NCBI GenBank assembly: GCA_900761995.1
Contig: CAAFEY010000038.1
Location: 1-20,072 of the forward strand
Length of the DNA: 20,072 nt
Direction: 5' to 3'
Source: an uncultured Collinsella sp.
GTDB lineage: Bacteria > Actinomycetota > Coriobacteriia > Coriobacteriales > Coriobacteriaceae
Shown here: piece by piece, positions 5,820 through 14,682 of the stretch
Numbering within the stretch: the stretch's first letter is position 1
Layout: every line of letters starts with the position of its first letter
Made by a program: the position numbers and the translations under genes
The notes under the pieces: generated by a model
Seen by the model: only the letters and a program-made list of their open reading frames with translations
Told to the model about the DNA's origin: nothing
The model's database searches: none

Positions 5820-6839
5820 ATGTTCGGCAATCCCTCGTATCCAACGTATCAGGCTTTTTTGGGGCTTGGCATCGCCGCTGCCATTGCGCTGCTGCTCATG
5901 CCGTGGTGGATCAAGCTACTTAAGGTCGAGGGTATCGGCCAGCAGGTTCGTGCCGACGGCCCCAAGCGTCATTTGGTTAAGCAGGGAACGCCCACCATGG
6001 GTGGCGTTGTCATTCTCGTCGCGATTTCGCTGACCTGCCTGCTGATGGGCAAGCTCACCACCGAGCTCGTGCTCGTGCTGCTCGCCACGCTGGCGACAGG
6101 CGTGCTGGGCCTGATCGACGACCTGACCTCCGTTACGCATGGGCGCTCGCTCGGTCTGACGCCTCATGCCAAGATGATCGGCCTAACCATTATCTGTGTC
6201 ACCTTTACGGTACTTGCCGTTAACTGGTGCGGCGTCGCCCCCGAGATTCGTTTTCCCGGCGGCCTGACGATTGACCTTGGCGTGCTTTCGACCACCATCT
6301 GCGGCCTTTCGTTCCCGTGGCTCTACATTGTCTTTTGCTGGCTGATGATCGCCGGTCTTTCTAATGCCGTGAACCTGACCGATGGCCTTGACGGTCTTGC
6401 TGGCGGCACCTCCATGATTGCCATGCTCGCCATGGCTGCCATGGCGTTTTTGCACGGAGACGTGAACCTGTCCATCTTCTGCACCGCGTGTGCCGGTGCC
6501 TGCTTGGGCTTTCTGTGGTTCAACTGCTATCCGGCGAGCATCTTTATGGGCGATACCGGCTCGCTTGCCCTAGGCGCCGCGTTTGCCTGCACGTCCATCA
6601 TGACCAACACCGAGGTCGTCTCCCTCATCATCGGCGGCCTGTTTATCGTTGAGACCCTGTCGGTCATGATTCAGGTTGTCTACTTCCACTTTACGCACAA
6701 GCGCGTCTTCCTTATGGCGCCCATCCATCATCATTTCGAAAAGAAGGGCTGGGCCGAGACCAAGGTCGTCATCCGTTTTTGGATTATCGCTGCTGCCTTT
6801 GGTGCCGTTGGCCTTGCCCTGTTCTTCCAGTTGGGATAG
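5820..6839 (+). CDS. mraY: Phospho-N-acetylmuramoyl-pentapeptide-transferase MraY
   Basis: MraY is the polytopic membrane enzyme that transfers phospho-MurNAc-pentapeptide to undecaprenyl phosphate, forming lipid I. The 339-residue product has the expected roughly ten hydrophobic segments. Diagnostic motifs are HLVKQGTPTMGG (51-62), the Asp pair LIDDLTS (D100, D101), NLTDGLDGLAGG (185-196), IFMGDTGSLALG (241-252) and the histidine loop APIHHHFEKKGW (300-311). It starts three bases after murF, with its ribosome site (GAAGG) inside the murF end, so the two are probably translationally coupled. Confidence 0.97.
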   Translation: MFGNPSYPTYQAFLGLGIAAAIALLLMPWWIKLLKVEGIGQQVRADGPKRHLVKQGTPTMGGVVILVAISLTCLLMGKLTTELVLVLLATLATGVLGLIDDLTSVTHGRSLGLTPHAKMIGLTIICVTFTVLAVNWCGVAPEIRFPGGLTIDLGVLSTTICGLSFPWLYIVFCWLMIAGLSNAVNLTDGLDGLAGGTSMIAMLAMAAMAFLHGDVNLSIFCTACAGACLGFLWFNCYPASIFMGDTGSLALGAAFACTSIMTNTEVVSLIIGGLFIVETLSVMIQVVYFHFTHKRVFLMAPIHHHFEKKGWAETKVVIRFWIIAAAFGAVGLALFFQLG

Positions 6840-6848
6840 TGGTCTTTC

Positions 6849-8255
6849 ATGCCTCTTGCTGATGTCTTTAGCCTGCTCGTTTTGGGTCAGGGCAAATCCG
6901 GTCTCGATGTCGCCCGCTGGGCGCTGGCACATCCCGAGCGCGTAAGTGCCGTTACCGTGTATGGCGGTGGCACCTCTGAACCCAATGACGCCACGCGTGC
7001 GCTCGAGGCTGCTGGTGCGTCGTTTGTCTATGGGACCGAACAGGTCGAGGGCGCCTATGACGTATGCGTGACGTGCCCGGGCATCTCGGAGTTCTCGGGC
7101 TTCTTTAAGGCCGGGCGCGAGCATGCCGCCCAGATTATGGGTGAGCCCGAGTTTGCCTATCGCCTGTCGCCCGATAACTGGATTGCCATCACGGGCACCA
7201 ACGGCAAGACGACCACCACGTCGCTGGCTGATTATCTGCTTAAGGCTGCCGGCGAGGCCAGCGTTGCTGTCGGCAACATCGGCGAGCCGCCGGTCAACGA
7301 GATTGACGGCCGAGCCCACAACGAGTGGTTTGTGGCTGAGCTCTCGAGCTATCAGATTGCTACGACAACCGAGCTCCACCCCCGCGTGGCGGTGCTGCTC
7401 AACATCACTCCCGACCACTTGGGCTGGCATAAGAGCCATAAGAACTACGCGCTTGCCAAGATCAAACTGTTTGACAATATGGTCGATGACGATCTGGCGG
7501 TTGTCGACGTCGAAGACGCCGGCATTCACGAGTTCGATGAGTACATCTACACGCCGGGTCGTCGCATCTGCAAGGTTGCCTTTGACGAGCCTGAGGGCGA
7601 GGATGCCGCCTTTGTGCGCGACGGCAAGATGGTCGTGCGCCTGAAGGGCGTCGAGACCCCGCTCATCGCTACATCCGAGCTCAAGATCTCGGGCCATCAC
7701 AATGTTATCAATGCCCTGTGCGCCGCCACGGCTGCCTTGGCGGTCGGTGCCGATGTCGATGGTGTCTGCCGCGGTCTTGCCTCGTTCCAGCCGCTCGAGC
7801 ACCGCGTGGAGCCGTGTGGCGAGATTGACGGCGTGCGCTACGTCAACGATTCCAAGGCGACCAACACCGATGCGGTCGAGAAGGCACTGACGGCATTTCC
7901 CGATGACGACGTGATCTTGCTGCTCGGCGGCCACGATAAGGGCACGCCGCTCACGGACTTCGCGCGCGTTGTTATGGATAACGTACGCTCGGTCGTCTGC
8001 TTTGGCGATGCGCGCGAGCGTTTCACCGCCGCTATGGACGAGGCCGATGTCGACGGCGATGTGGATATCGCCCAGGCGGATGACCTGCGCGATGCCGTGG
8101 ACGTCGCCCGTTCGCTGTCGAGCCGTGGCGACGTGATCTTACTTTCTCCTGCCTGCTCTTCGTTCGATGAGTTCTCGGGCTATGAGGAGCGCGGCCGCGT
8201 GTTTAAGGACTATGTGGCCCAGCTTGCCGCTGCGGCGAAATCGCAAATGGAATAG
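6849..8255 (+). CDS. murD: UDP-N-acetylmuramoylalanine--D-glutamate ligase MurD
   Basis: MurD adds D-glutamate to UDP-MurNAc-L-Ala in the cytoplasm. The 468-residue protein has an N-terminal Rossmann domain (LVLGQGKSGLDVAR, 10-23) and the P-loop ITGTNGKTTTT (114-124, K120). Further motifs are AELSSYQIATT, LNITPDHLGWH, SGHHNVINALCA, EHRVE, VNDSKATNTDA and LGGHDKG. The C-terminal LLSPACSSFDEFSGYEERG is strongly diagnostic of MurD among Mur ligases. It follows mraY by nine bases with a poor ribosome site, so reading through from mraY is likely. Confidence 0.96.
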   Translation: MPLADVFSLLVLGQGKSGLDVARWALAHPERVSAVTVYGGGTSEPNDATRALEAAGASFVYGTEQVEGAYDVCVTCPGISEFSGFFKAGREHAAQIMGEPEFAYRLSPDNWIAITGTNGKTTTTSLADYLLKAAGEASVAVGNIGEPPVNEIDGRAHNEWFVAELSSYQIATTTELHPRVAVLLNITPDHLGWHKSHKNYALAKIKLFDNMVDDDLAVVDVEDAGIHEFDEYIYTPGRRICKVAFDEPEGEDAAFVRDGKMVVRLKGVETPLIATSELKISGHHNVINALCAATAALAVGADVDGVCRGLASFQPLEHRVEPCGEIDGVRYVNDSKATNTDAVEKALTAFPDDDVILLLGGHDKGTPLTDFARVVMDNVRSVVCFGDARERFTAAMDEADVDGDVDIAQADDLRDAVDVARSLSSRGDVILLSPACSSFDEFSGYEERGRVFKDYVAQLAAAAKSQME

Positions 8256-8264
8256 GGGTTGCCG

Positions 8265-9785
8265 GTGAGAGAGGAGAGCCACCGACAAGGTATGAGGAGG
8301 CCCGACTCGGACCGTGCTTCCTCGCGGCGCAGCACACCGCGTTCCGGTCGCGGCGGGCAGTCGTTTAGCGAACGCTATATTGCCGGCGTTCCCGCCCGTA
8401 TCATGCGCCCCCGTTTGATATTCATGGCCTGCTTGTTTACCTTGGTATGCTTTGGCCTGCTGATGGTGTACTCGGCGTCTTCGGTCGAGGCGCTGCACGA
8501 GAATGGCTCGGCGACGTTTTTTCTGGGTCGACAGGCCGCGTTTGCCGTGGTCGGTGTTCTGGCGCTGATTGCCATCGTGCGCGTTTTGCCGGACAGCTGG
8601 TTTGGGGAGGATGTGCTCAGGATCTTCCTCATAGGCATGATAGGGCTACTGTTTCTGGTGTTCTTGGTGGGCAGCGGCAGCCGTGGCGCCACGCGCTGGC
8701 TTAACATCGCCGGTATTCAGTTCCAGCCTTCCGAGTTTTTAAAGCCATTTGCCATTGCGTATTCGGCCATCATGCTTGATCGCTTCTTTTCGCCCGGTGG
8801 CAACATCAACGAATTCCTTCGCAAGATGGGCATCTACCTGGGCATTTCGCTCTTTCTGATCTTTATCCAGCCCGATTTCGGTACTGTCCTGATCATCCTG
8901 TTGACCCTCATGTGCATGGCGTTGTTTGCGGGTCTCGACCCCAGATTTATCATCGGCGTGCTAATCTTCGGCATTCTCGTGATCGTGATTGCGCTTGTCG
9001 CAGAGCCGTACCGTATGGTGCGTATTCAGGTTGCCTTGAACCCTTGGGCCGACGAGTATGGTGACGGCTATCAGGCCACGCTTGCCATTATGGCCTTTGC
9101 CTCGGGCGGTCTGTTCGGCCGTGGCATCGGCAACTCAACCATGAAGTACTCGTATCTGCCCGAGGCGCACAATGACTACATCCTGGCCATCATTGGCGAG
9201 GAAGTCGGTTTTGTCGGAACCGTGCTGTTCTTCTTGGTGTTTGCGATGCTGATCTACTCGGCGTTTCGCATTGCCGAGCAGGCGACCGATCGCCGGGGCG
9301 CGCTTATGGCGTCTGGCTCCGCGGTCATTCTCGCAGTGCAGTTTTTGATTAACGCGCTGGGCATCCTCAACGTGTTTCCCATGACGGGCAAACCGTTGCC
9401 GTTTATTAGCTACGGCGGTTCGTCGATTATTGTGTCGCTCATGCTTGCCGGGTTGATCCTGCGCGTTTCGTACGAGAGCGCCCGCCGCGATGAGTATGAC
9501 CGCCGCCGCGAGAGCTTTGCCGTTATGGATGAGAGTACCGCCGGCGTGCCCCACGTGCGCGGCGAGCGATCTTCGCGTAACGGTTTTACCGTCCTGGATG
9601 GCTCTGCGACCGAGCCGGCAGCCCGCCCGCGTCAGCGAACGGCGCCGCAAGGTCGTCCTCAGCGCCCCAGCCCTCGCAACGCGGGCGGCGGATATAATCG
9701 AATCGATTTGAACTCGGACCCGTCGGCGCGTCTGCGTACCGACGACCAGGGACCGCGTGTACGAAGGGACTACCATGACCGATAA
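8265..9785 (+). CDS. ftsW: Septal peptidoglycan polymerase FtsW (SEDS family)
   Basis: FtsW is the membrane glycosyltransferase that polymerises lipid II at the septum together with FtsI. The product (506 residues) has about ten transmembrane segments and SEDS motifs: SRGATRWLNIAG, QPSEFLKP, QPDFGTVLI, PEAHNDYILAIIGEE (with the conserved Asp) and MTGKPLPFISYGGSS. Unusually it has a basic N-terminal tail of about 45 residues and a charged C-terminal tail of about 105 residues. The C-tail carries a repeated motif (SFAVMDES and GFTVLDGS). GTG at 8265 is preferred because AGGGG lies six bases upstream; TTG at 8259 and ATG at 8292 are alternatives. The end overlaps murG by 11 bases. Confidence 0.95.
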   Translation: MREESHRQGMRRPDSDRASSRRSTPRSGRGGQSFSERYIAGVPARIMRPRLIFMACLFTLVCFGLLMVYSASSVEALHENGSATFFLGRQAAFAVVGVLALIAIVRVLPDSWFGEDVLRIFLIGMIGLLFLVFLVGSGSRGATRWLNIAGIQFQPSEFLKPFAIAYSAIMLDRFFSPGGNINEFLRKMGIYLGISLFLIFIQPDFGTVLIILLTLMCMALFAGLDPRFIIGVLIFGILVIVIALVAEPYRMVRIQVALNPWADEYGDGYQATLAIMAFASGGLFGRGIGNSTMKYSYLPEAHNDYILAIIGEEVGFVGTVLFFLVFAMLIYSAFRIAEQATDRRGALMASGSAVILAVQFLINALGILNVFPMTGKPLPFISYGGSSIIVSLMLAGLILRVSYESARRDEYDRRRESFAVMDESTAGVPHVRGERSSRNGFTVLDGSATEPAARPRQRTAPQGRPQRPSPRNAGGGYNRIDLNSDPSARLRTDDQGPRVRRDYHDR

Positions 9786-10890
9786 AATGACCGTTGCTAT
9801 TGCAGCCGGCGGCACGGCCGGGCACATCAACCCCGCGCTCGCCTTGGCCGAAGAGCTGCGTGACCGTGGCCACCACGTTGTGTTCGTGGGCCAGTCGCGC
9901 AAGCTCGAGGGTCGTCTGGTCCCCGAGGCTGGGTTTGATTTTGTGCCCATTACGGTCACGGGCTTCGACCGCTCCCGTCCTTGGACGGCGCTGACCTCGC
10001 TGTGGCGTGTCAACAAAGCCAAGCGTGCGCTCGCCAGTCATTTCTCAAAGGTCGGCAAGCCCGATGCCGCCATTGGTTTTGGTGCCTATGTCGAGGTTCC
10101 GCTGCTGGGGTGGTGCAAGGGCGCGGGCGTTCCGTATCTGCTGCATGAGCAGAACTCTGTTCCGGGCCTGGCCAACAAGATGATGAACTCCCACGCCGCC
10201 CGCGTGTGCATCTCGGTGCCGGCAGCGCGTTCGGTCTTTGAGCGCGAAGGTGACCCTGACCACGTGCTCATGACCGGCAACCCCGTACGTCGCTCGGTGA
10301 TCGAGGGCGATCGCGCTCGCGGCCGCAAGGCACTTGGCGTTCCCGAGGACGCTACGCTGCTGCTCGTCTTTGGCGGTTCACTTGGCGCCCAGCACCTCAA
10401 CGAGCGTGTGGCTTCGCTCAAAAACGAGCTGCTTTCGCGCAAGAACCTCTATGTGTTGCATTCGACGGGTGCCGACGGCTTTGAGGAGACCGAGCGCGCT
10501 TTGGCGCTGACGCCCGAGGAGGCGAAGCGTTACCGCGTCCAGCCTTACATCGACAACATGGGCGATATGCTGGCTGCTGCCGATTTGGTGCTCTCGCGTT
10601 CGGGCGCATCGAGCGTGGCCGAGATCGCTGCACTCGCCGTGCCTTCGGTGCTCGTGCCGTATCCGCATGCGACGGCCGACCACCAAACCACCAATGCCCG
10701 TTATCTGGTCGACGCTGGGGCCGGCGTGCTCTGCGCCGATGCCGATATCGACGGTTCTGCCTTTGCCGATGAACTGCTGCACCTGGTCGATGACGCGGCG
10801 GCGCGCGACGCCATGCGTCAGGCGGCGCGTGGTCTGGCTCAGGATAGGGCCGCCGCTCTTCTGGCGGATGCGGTAGAGGGTTTGCGTTAG
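9775..10890 (+). CDS. murG: UDP-N-acetylglucosamine--lipid I GlcNAc transferase MurG
   Basis: MurG is the peripheral membrane glycosyltransferase that converts lipid I to lipid II on the cytoplasmic face. The 371-residue GT-B protein shows the G-rich loop AGGTAGHINPALALAEEL (11-28), HEQNSVPGLANK (124-135), GNPVR, the second G-loop VFGGSLGAQHLNE (198-210), and the UDP-GlcNAc-binding region SRSGASSVAEIAA with PYPHATADHQTTNA. The ATG at 9775 has GAAGGGA six bases upstream and lies inside the end of ftsW; an in-frame upstream start at 9757 would cover the ribosome site. The overlap suggests coupling with ftsW. Confidence 0.96.
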   Translation: MTDKMTVAIAAGGTAGHINPALALAEELRDRGHHVVFVGQSRKLEGRLVPEAGFDFVPITVTGFDRSRPWTALTSLWRVNKAKRALASHFSKVGKPDAAIGFGAYVEVPLLGWCKGAGVPYLLHEQNSVPGLANKMMNSHAARVCISVPAARSVFEREGDPDHVLMTGNPVRRSVIEGDRARGRKALGVPEDATLLLVFGGSLGAQHLNERVASLKNELLSRKNLYVLHSTGADGFEETERALALTPEEAKRYRVQPYIDNMGDMLAAADLVLSRSGASSVAEIAALAVPSVLVPYPHATADHQTTNARYLVDAGAGVLCADADIDGSAFADELLHLVDDAAARDAMRQAARGLAQDRAAALLADAVEGLR

Positions 10891-10987
10891 TTAGACGGGA
10901 TATCGTCGGTCGCCCTCGCGCTGATGCGGTAGGTGCGGTACAGTTAACGGGTTACAGGCAGTGTTTACGCAAGGAGTACACGAGCAC
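10891..10987 (+). other. murG-murC gap
   Basis: This 97-base spacer contains the murC ribosome site GGAG (10973-10976). I see no terminator and no promoter that meets both -35 and -10 criteria. Confidence 0.4.
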
Positions 10988-12406
10988 ATGGCTGATTCCC
11001 AGACTGCAACCTCCGCGCCCGAGTTTAAGAGCGCCCACTTTATCGGTATCGGCGGCGCCGGCATGAGCGGCATCGCCCTCGTTCTGCACGAGCGCGGTTA
11101 TGCCGTTACCGGCTCCGACCTTAAGACGTCACGCTATATCCGCCAGCTTACCCGCGCTGGTGTGAAGGTGCATGTGGGCCATGAGGCCGCCACGATCGAC
11201 GAGGTCAAGCCCGACGTGGTTGTTGTCTCCACCGCTATTCCGGAGTCCAACCCTGAGCTCGTGCGCGCTCGCGAGCTGGGCATTCCCGTGTGGCCCCGTG
11301 CCAAGATGCTCTCTGCCTTGGGCCACGGCTACACCACCGTCGCTGTTGCCGGCACGCATGGCAAGACCACCACGTCTTCGATGTGCGCCACCATGCTCGA
11401 CCGCATGGGTCTGGATCCGAGCTTCTTGATCGGTGGCATCGTCGAGGGCTATGACACGAACGGCAAGAACGGCTCGGGCGACTACTTTGTCGCTGAGGCC
11501 GACGAGTCCGACAGCTCCTTCCTGTTCCTGAACCCCAACGTGGTCATCGTGACCAACGTCGAGGCCGACCACCTCGATCACTACTCGGGTATCGAGGAGA
11601 TCGAGGCAACTTTCGCCAAATTCATGAGCCTGGTGGGCGAGGACGGCACCGTCATCGTCTGCGGTGAGGACCCGCATCTGGTCGAGCTCGCCAAGTCGAC
11701 GGGTCGTCACGTGCTTTCCTACGGCTTTGCCGAGAGCAACGACATCGTCTGCATGCACCCGGATGTCAAGGGCATCCAGAGCGATTTTATCGTTCGCTTT
11801 GAGGACGGCACTGAGCACGCTGTGGAGATCAAGAGCAATCCCGGTCGCCACAACATGCTCAACGCCACGGCGGTGCTCACCGTCGCCCATGTCCTGGGCC
11901 TTGACATCGACGCCGCCGCCAAGGCGCTCTCGAGCTTTGAGGGCGTCCGCCGTCGCTTTACCCACGTGGGCGATATCGATGGCATCACCGTGGTCGATGA
12001 TTACGGCCATCACCCCACCGAGATCAAGGCGACGCTTGCTGCTGCTTCGTCGCTGGGCTACAAGCACGTCGACGTCGTGTTCCAGCCGCACCGCTATTCG
12101 CGCCTGCAGGCCCTGTGCGACGACTTTGCCGATGCATTTGCCAATGCCGATAAACTGCTGCTGATTGATGTGTTCTCGGCTGGCGAGATGCCCATTCCGG
12201 GTGTCACCTCTAAGATGCTCGCCGATACCGTGCGCGCCAAGCATCCTGGCAAGGAGGTCGTGTACTGCTCCAGCCGTCTTGAGCTCAATCAGGAGCTCGA
12301 GCAGATGGTGGGCGAGGGCGACCTGCTGCTCACTATGGGTGCCGGTGACGTTACGACCGTCGGTCCCGAGTTCATTGAGTATCTGACTGCCAAGAAAGAC
12401 GCTTAA
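10988..12406 (+). CDS. murC: UDP-N-acetylmuramate--L-alanine ligase MurC
   Basis: MurC adds L-alanine to UDP-MurNAc, the first peptide step, in the cytoplasm. The 472-residue product has the N-terminal UDP-binding loop FIGIGGAGMSGIA (18-30), the ATP P-loop VAGTHGKTTTSS (120-131), VAEADESDSSFL, TNVEADHLDHY, HNMLNATAVL, VDDYGHHPTEIKATL and FQPHRYSRL. The GTHGKTT loop and DDYGHHPTE are specific to MurC among Mur ligases. ATG at 10988 is chosen, with GGAG 11 bases upstream; an in-frame GTG at 10961 would place that site inside the gene and adds nine unconserved residues. Confidence 0.96.
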   Translation: MADSQTATSAPEFKSAHFIGIGGAGMSGIALVLHERGYAVTGSDLKTSRYIRQLTRAGVKVHVGHEAATIDEVKPDVVVVSTAIPESNPELVRARELGIPVWPRAKMLSALGHGYTTVAVAGTHGKTTTSSMCATMLDRMGLDPSFLIGGIVEGYDTNGKNGSGDYFVAEADESDSSFLFLNPNVVIVTNVEADHLDHYSGIEEIEATFAKFMSLVGEDGTVIVCGEDPHLVELAKSTGRHVLSYGFAESNDIVCMHPDVKGIQSDFIVRFEDGTEHAVEIKSNPGRHNMLNATAVLTVAHVLGLDIDAAAKALSSFEGVRRRFTHVGDIDGITVVDDYGHHPTEIKATLAAASSLGYKHVDVVFQPHRYSRLQALCDDFADAFANADKLLLIDVFSAGEMPIPGVTSKMLADTVRAKHPGKEVVYCSSRLELNQELEQMVGEGDLLLTMGAGDVTTVGPEFIEYLTAKKDA

Positions 12407-12411
12407 GTCTA

Positions 12412-13323
12412 ATGGGTCTGTTTAACGCCGTCATGGCGCTCTCGGGCATGATCGACACGGATGTGATCGAGGACGAGCGCCTTGCGCGTCATACGAGCTA
12501 TCGTATCGGCGGCAAGGCCGACCTCTTTGTGACGTGCCATAGCTATCATGCCCTCCGCCGCGCCGTGGCGGTGCTCGATCGCGAGCAGGTGCCCTGGGTC
12601 ATCATCGGCAAGGGCTCCAATCTGCTGGTTGCCGATGGCGGTTATCGCGGCGCCGTCATTTCGCTCGGACGTGAGTTTCAGCGCACGGTTGTTGCCGATG
12701 ACGGTTGTACGCTGACGGTCGGTGCGGGCGTGATGTTTGCGCGCCTGGTCAACGATGCCCTGTCGCGTAGCCTCTCGGGCCTTGAGTTTGCCGTTGGCAT
12801 CCCTGGTTCGGTTGGCGGTGCGATATCTATGAATGCCGGCACACGGACCGAGTGGATTGGCTCGCTGGTTGAGGATGTCGTAACGTTTGACCCGGCATCC
12901 GGTATCAAACATTATGCGGGGTCCGAGATCACTTGGGGCTACCGCGAATGTAGCCTTCCCCGCAATGAGATCATCCTCGAGTGCGTGCTCAAGCTTAAAC
13001 TGGCGCCCAAGGCCGACATTCGCGAGCGCATGGAGCGGTACCTGACGAGGCGCAAGCGCACACAGCCCATGGGTCGCGCATCCTGCGGGTCGGTCTTTCG
13101 CAACCCGCCCGATGCGAGCGTGGGCAAGCTTATCGAGGATTGTGGATTAAAGGGTTTTTCGATTGGCGGCGCGGAAGTTTCGCCCGTTCACGCTAATTTT
13201 ATCGTTAATAACGGAACTGCCTCGGCCGATGACGTTGCCGCGGTTATCAGACATGTGCACGGAAAGGTGAGGGAGGCGTATGGCATCGAGCTCAGACCGG
13301 AAGTTAAATTCCTCGGCTTCTAG
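12412..13323 (+). CDS. murB: UDP-N-acetylenolpyruvoylglucosamine reductase MurB
   Basis: MurB is the FAD-dependent, NADPH-using reductase that forms UDP-MurNAc. The 303-residue protein shows HTSYRIGGKADLFV (27-40), the FAD-binding IGKGSNLLVADGG (65-77), GIPGSVGGAISMNAG (129-143), GYRE (R178), the catalytic serine segment CGSVFRNP (S227), GKLIEDCGLKG, HANFIVN and the C-terminal RPEVKFLG with the catalytic Glu (E297). The start lies five bases after murC with no clear ribosome site, so coupling with murC is likely; ATGs at 12433 and 12448 are alternatives. Its last 44 bases overlap ftsQ. The murC-murB-ftsQ order is common in Gram-positive dcw clusters. Confidence 0.95.
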   Translation: MGLFNAVMALSGMIDTDVIEDERLARHTSYRIGGKADLFVTCHSYHALRRAVAVLDREQVPWVIIGKGSNLLVADGGYRGAVISLGREFQRTVVADDGCTLTVGAGVMFARLVNDALSRSLSGLEFAVGIPGSVGGAISMNAGTRTEWIGSLVEDVVTFDPASGIKHYAGSEITWGYRECSLPRNEIILECVLKLKLAPKADIRERMERYLTRRKRTQPMGRASCGSVFRNPPDASVGKLIEDCGLKGFSIGGAEVSPVHANFIVNNGTASADDVAAVIRHVHGKVREAYGIELRPEVKFLGF

Positions 13324-14536
13324 AGCATCGAAACCCACCTTCCGCCGCGCCGGAGGGCGTTCCGGCGCGCCTGCCAAACCTCAACGCAATACCGTCGCGC
13401 ACTCTAAGTCTGTCGGGCATGGTCGACAGGCCGGTCGTCCGGTCGTCGGCTCTCAGCTCGGTAATCGTCCGGCCGCAAAAAAGTCCTCGCGTCCCTCGGT
13501 GACGTCAAAGCCTGTTATGGGCGCCAAGCCTGCCCGTCCCATGGCAACTCCTAAGCCACCGACGGGAACTAAAACGCTGCGTCCGGGTCGCACGCTGGGC
13601 GCATCGAAACCGCGCTCGCTGACATCGGTGCCGGCTACCGCCAAGAAGCCTTCGGGTAAAAAAGGCGTCAACCCGTTGTCTTCACTTGGGGCGATGGCAA
13701 ATAAAACATCAGACGCCGCTTCTGTCGTTACAGGCAAAGGCAAAATCGTGGGCGGCGTTCTGGCCGTCTTGGCCGTGCTCGTCGTCGTTGCCATCGTGGT
13801 GATTAACTCTGGATTGTTTACCGCCACTGATATTCAGATTCAAGGCAGCGAGCATGTGACGAAGCACGATGCTATCCAGCTGATCGATTTGCCCGAGGGA
13901 ACGTCGCTTTTTAACGTCGATCCCGACCAGATTACCGAGGACCTCAAGCAGAACCCGTGGGTCTCGGGCGTGGATGTTCAGCGTCAGTTCCCGCATACGC
14001 TCATCATTACGCCTATGGAGCGCAAGGTCATCGCAATTGCCTATATCAGCTCCGATGACCTAGCCTGGGCCATCGGGGATGATGACACCTGGATCGCCCC
14101 GCTGTCGACGTCGGTCGAAGTGGACGACCAGGGCAACGTCATCACGACAGGGCAGGGCTCAAATACCCTGACCGGCATCGATGCCGCACTGGCGCTCGCT
14201 AAGCACTATGGCGCGGTGTTGCTGACTGATGTCTCGGCGGATGTCGCTCCAGTTTCCGGCCAGGCGGTGAGCTCCAAGGCCGTTAAGGCCGGCCTGGATT
14301 ATGTGCGTGGTTTTTCGAGCGAGTTCTTGGGACAAGTCAAGGATATTTCCACGCCTTCGGTCGAAGCCATCTCGGCAAACCTCAATAACGGCATTGAGGT
14401 GTCGCTGGGCGATTCGGACGATATCGCCAAGAAGGAACGCGTAGTCACCAAGTTGCTTTCGCAGGTAGAGGGCGTAACGTATATCAATGTGCGCTCTCCG
14501 GGCAACTACACATTTAGGAATGCTCCGACCTCATAG
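13280..14536 (+). CDS. ftsQ: Cell division protein FtsQ/DivIB
   Basis: FtsQ is a bitopic membrane protein that scaffolds FtsL/FtsB and regulates FtsW-FtsI. The 418-residue product has a very long basic cytoplasmic tail (1-155; Lys, Arg, Pro, Ser and Gly rich), one transmembrane helix (about 157-177), a POTRA domain (about 180-250, VTKHDAIQLIDLPEGTSLFNVD and NPWVSGVDVQRQFPHTLII), then the beta domain ending near the C-terminus. The start at 13280 lies within murB, with GGGAGG only three bases upstream. No other in-frame ATG, GTG or TTG occurs until codon 80, so the overlap is probably real. The tail is far longer than in E. coli FtsQ. Confidence 0.92.
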   Translation: MASSSDRKLNSSASRASKPTFRRAGGRSGAPAKPQRNTVAHSKSVGHGRQAGRPVVGSQLGNRPAAKKSSRPSVTSKPVMGAKPARPMATPKPPTGTKTLRPGRTLGASKPRSLTSVPATAKKPSGKKGVNPLSSLGAMANKTSDAASVVTGKGKIVGGVLAVLAVLVVVAIVVINSGLFTATDIQIQGSEHVTKHDAIQLIDLPEGTSLFNVDPDQITEDLKQNPWVSGVDVQRQFPHTLIITPMERKVIAIAYISSDDLAWAIGDDDTWIAPLSTSVEVDDQGNVITTGQGSNTLTGIDAALALAKHYGAVLLTDVSADVAPVSGQAVSSKAVKAGLDYVRGFSSEFLGQVKDISTPSVEAISANLNNGIEVSLGDSDDIAKKERVVTKLLSQVEGVTYINVRSPGNYTFRNAPTS

Positions 14537-14653
14537 CGCTGGTTGATGCTTTGTTGAGTGGCCATACCACGCCGTTTATCTGGTTTGTTTGGTTTTCACG
14601 GTCAATTATTTGACTGATACGTTCATAATGTGCAACCATAATACGGTTTACCT

Positions 14654-14682
14654 TTGCATTTACTTTCAACCTGAAGGTTAAT
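14654..14682 (+). promoter_or_regulatory. Candidate ftsZ promoter
   Basis: TTGCAT (14654-14659) and GTTAAT (14677-14682) each match four of six consensus bases and are 17 bases apart. The spacer and -10 are covered by the dyad at 14666-14681. A TATAAC at 14711-14716 is an alternative -10, but it has no -35 partner and is very close to the ribosome site. Confidence 0.4.
14666..14681. promoter_or_regulatory. 16-base operator-like dyad, shared with the mraZ upstream region
   Basis: TCAACCTGAAGGTTAA has AACCT/AGGTT arms around GA and matches the mraZ upstream element at 142-157 in 14 of 16 positions. Its position over the candidate ftsZ promoter fits a repressor, or an activator of the kind that acts within the promoter spacer. 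The binding protein is unknown. Confidence 0.5.

Noticed and set aside
14558..14570. GTGG-CCATA-CCAC as a terminator after ftsQ
   Set aside because: The stem has only four pairs and is not followed by a continuous T run.
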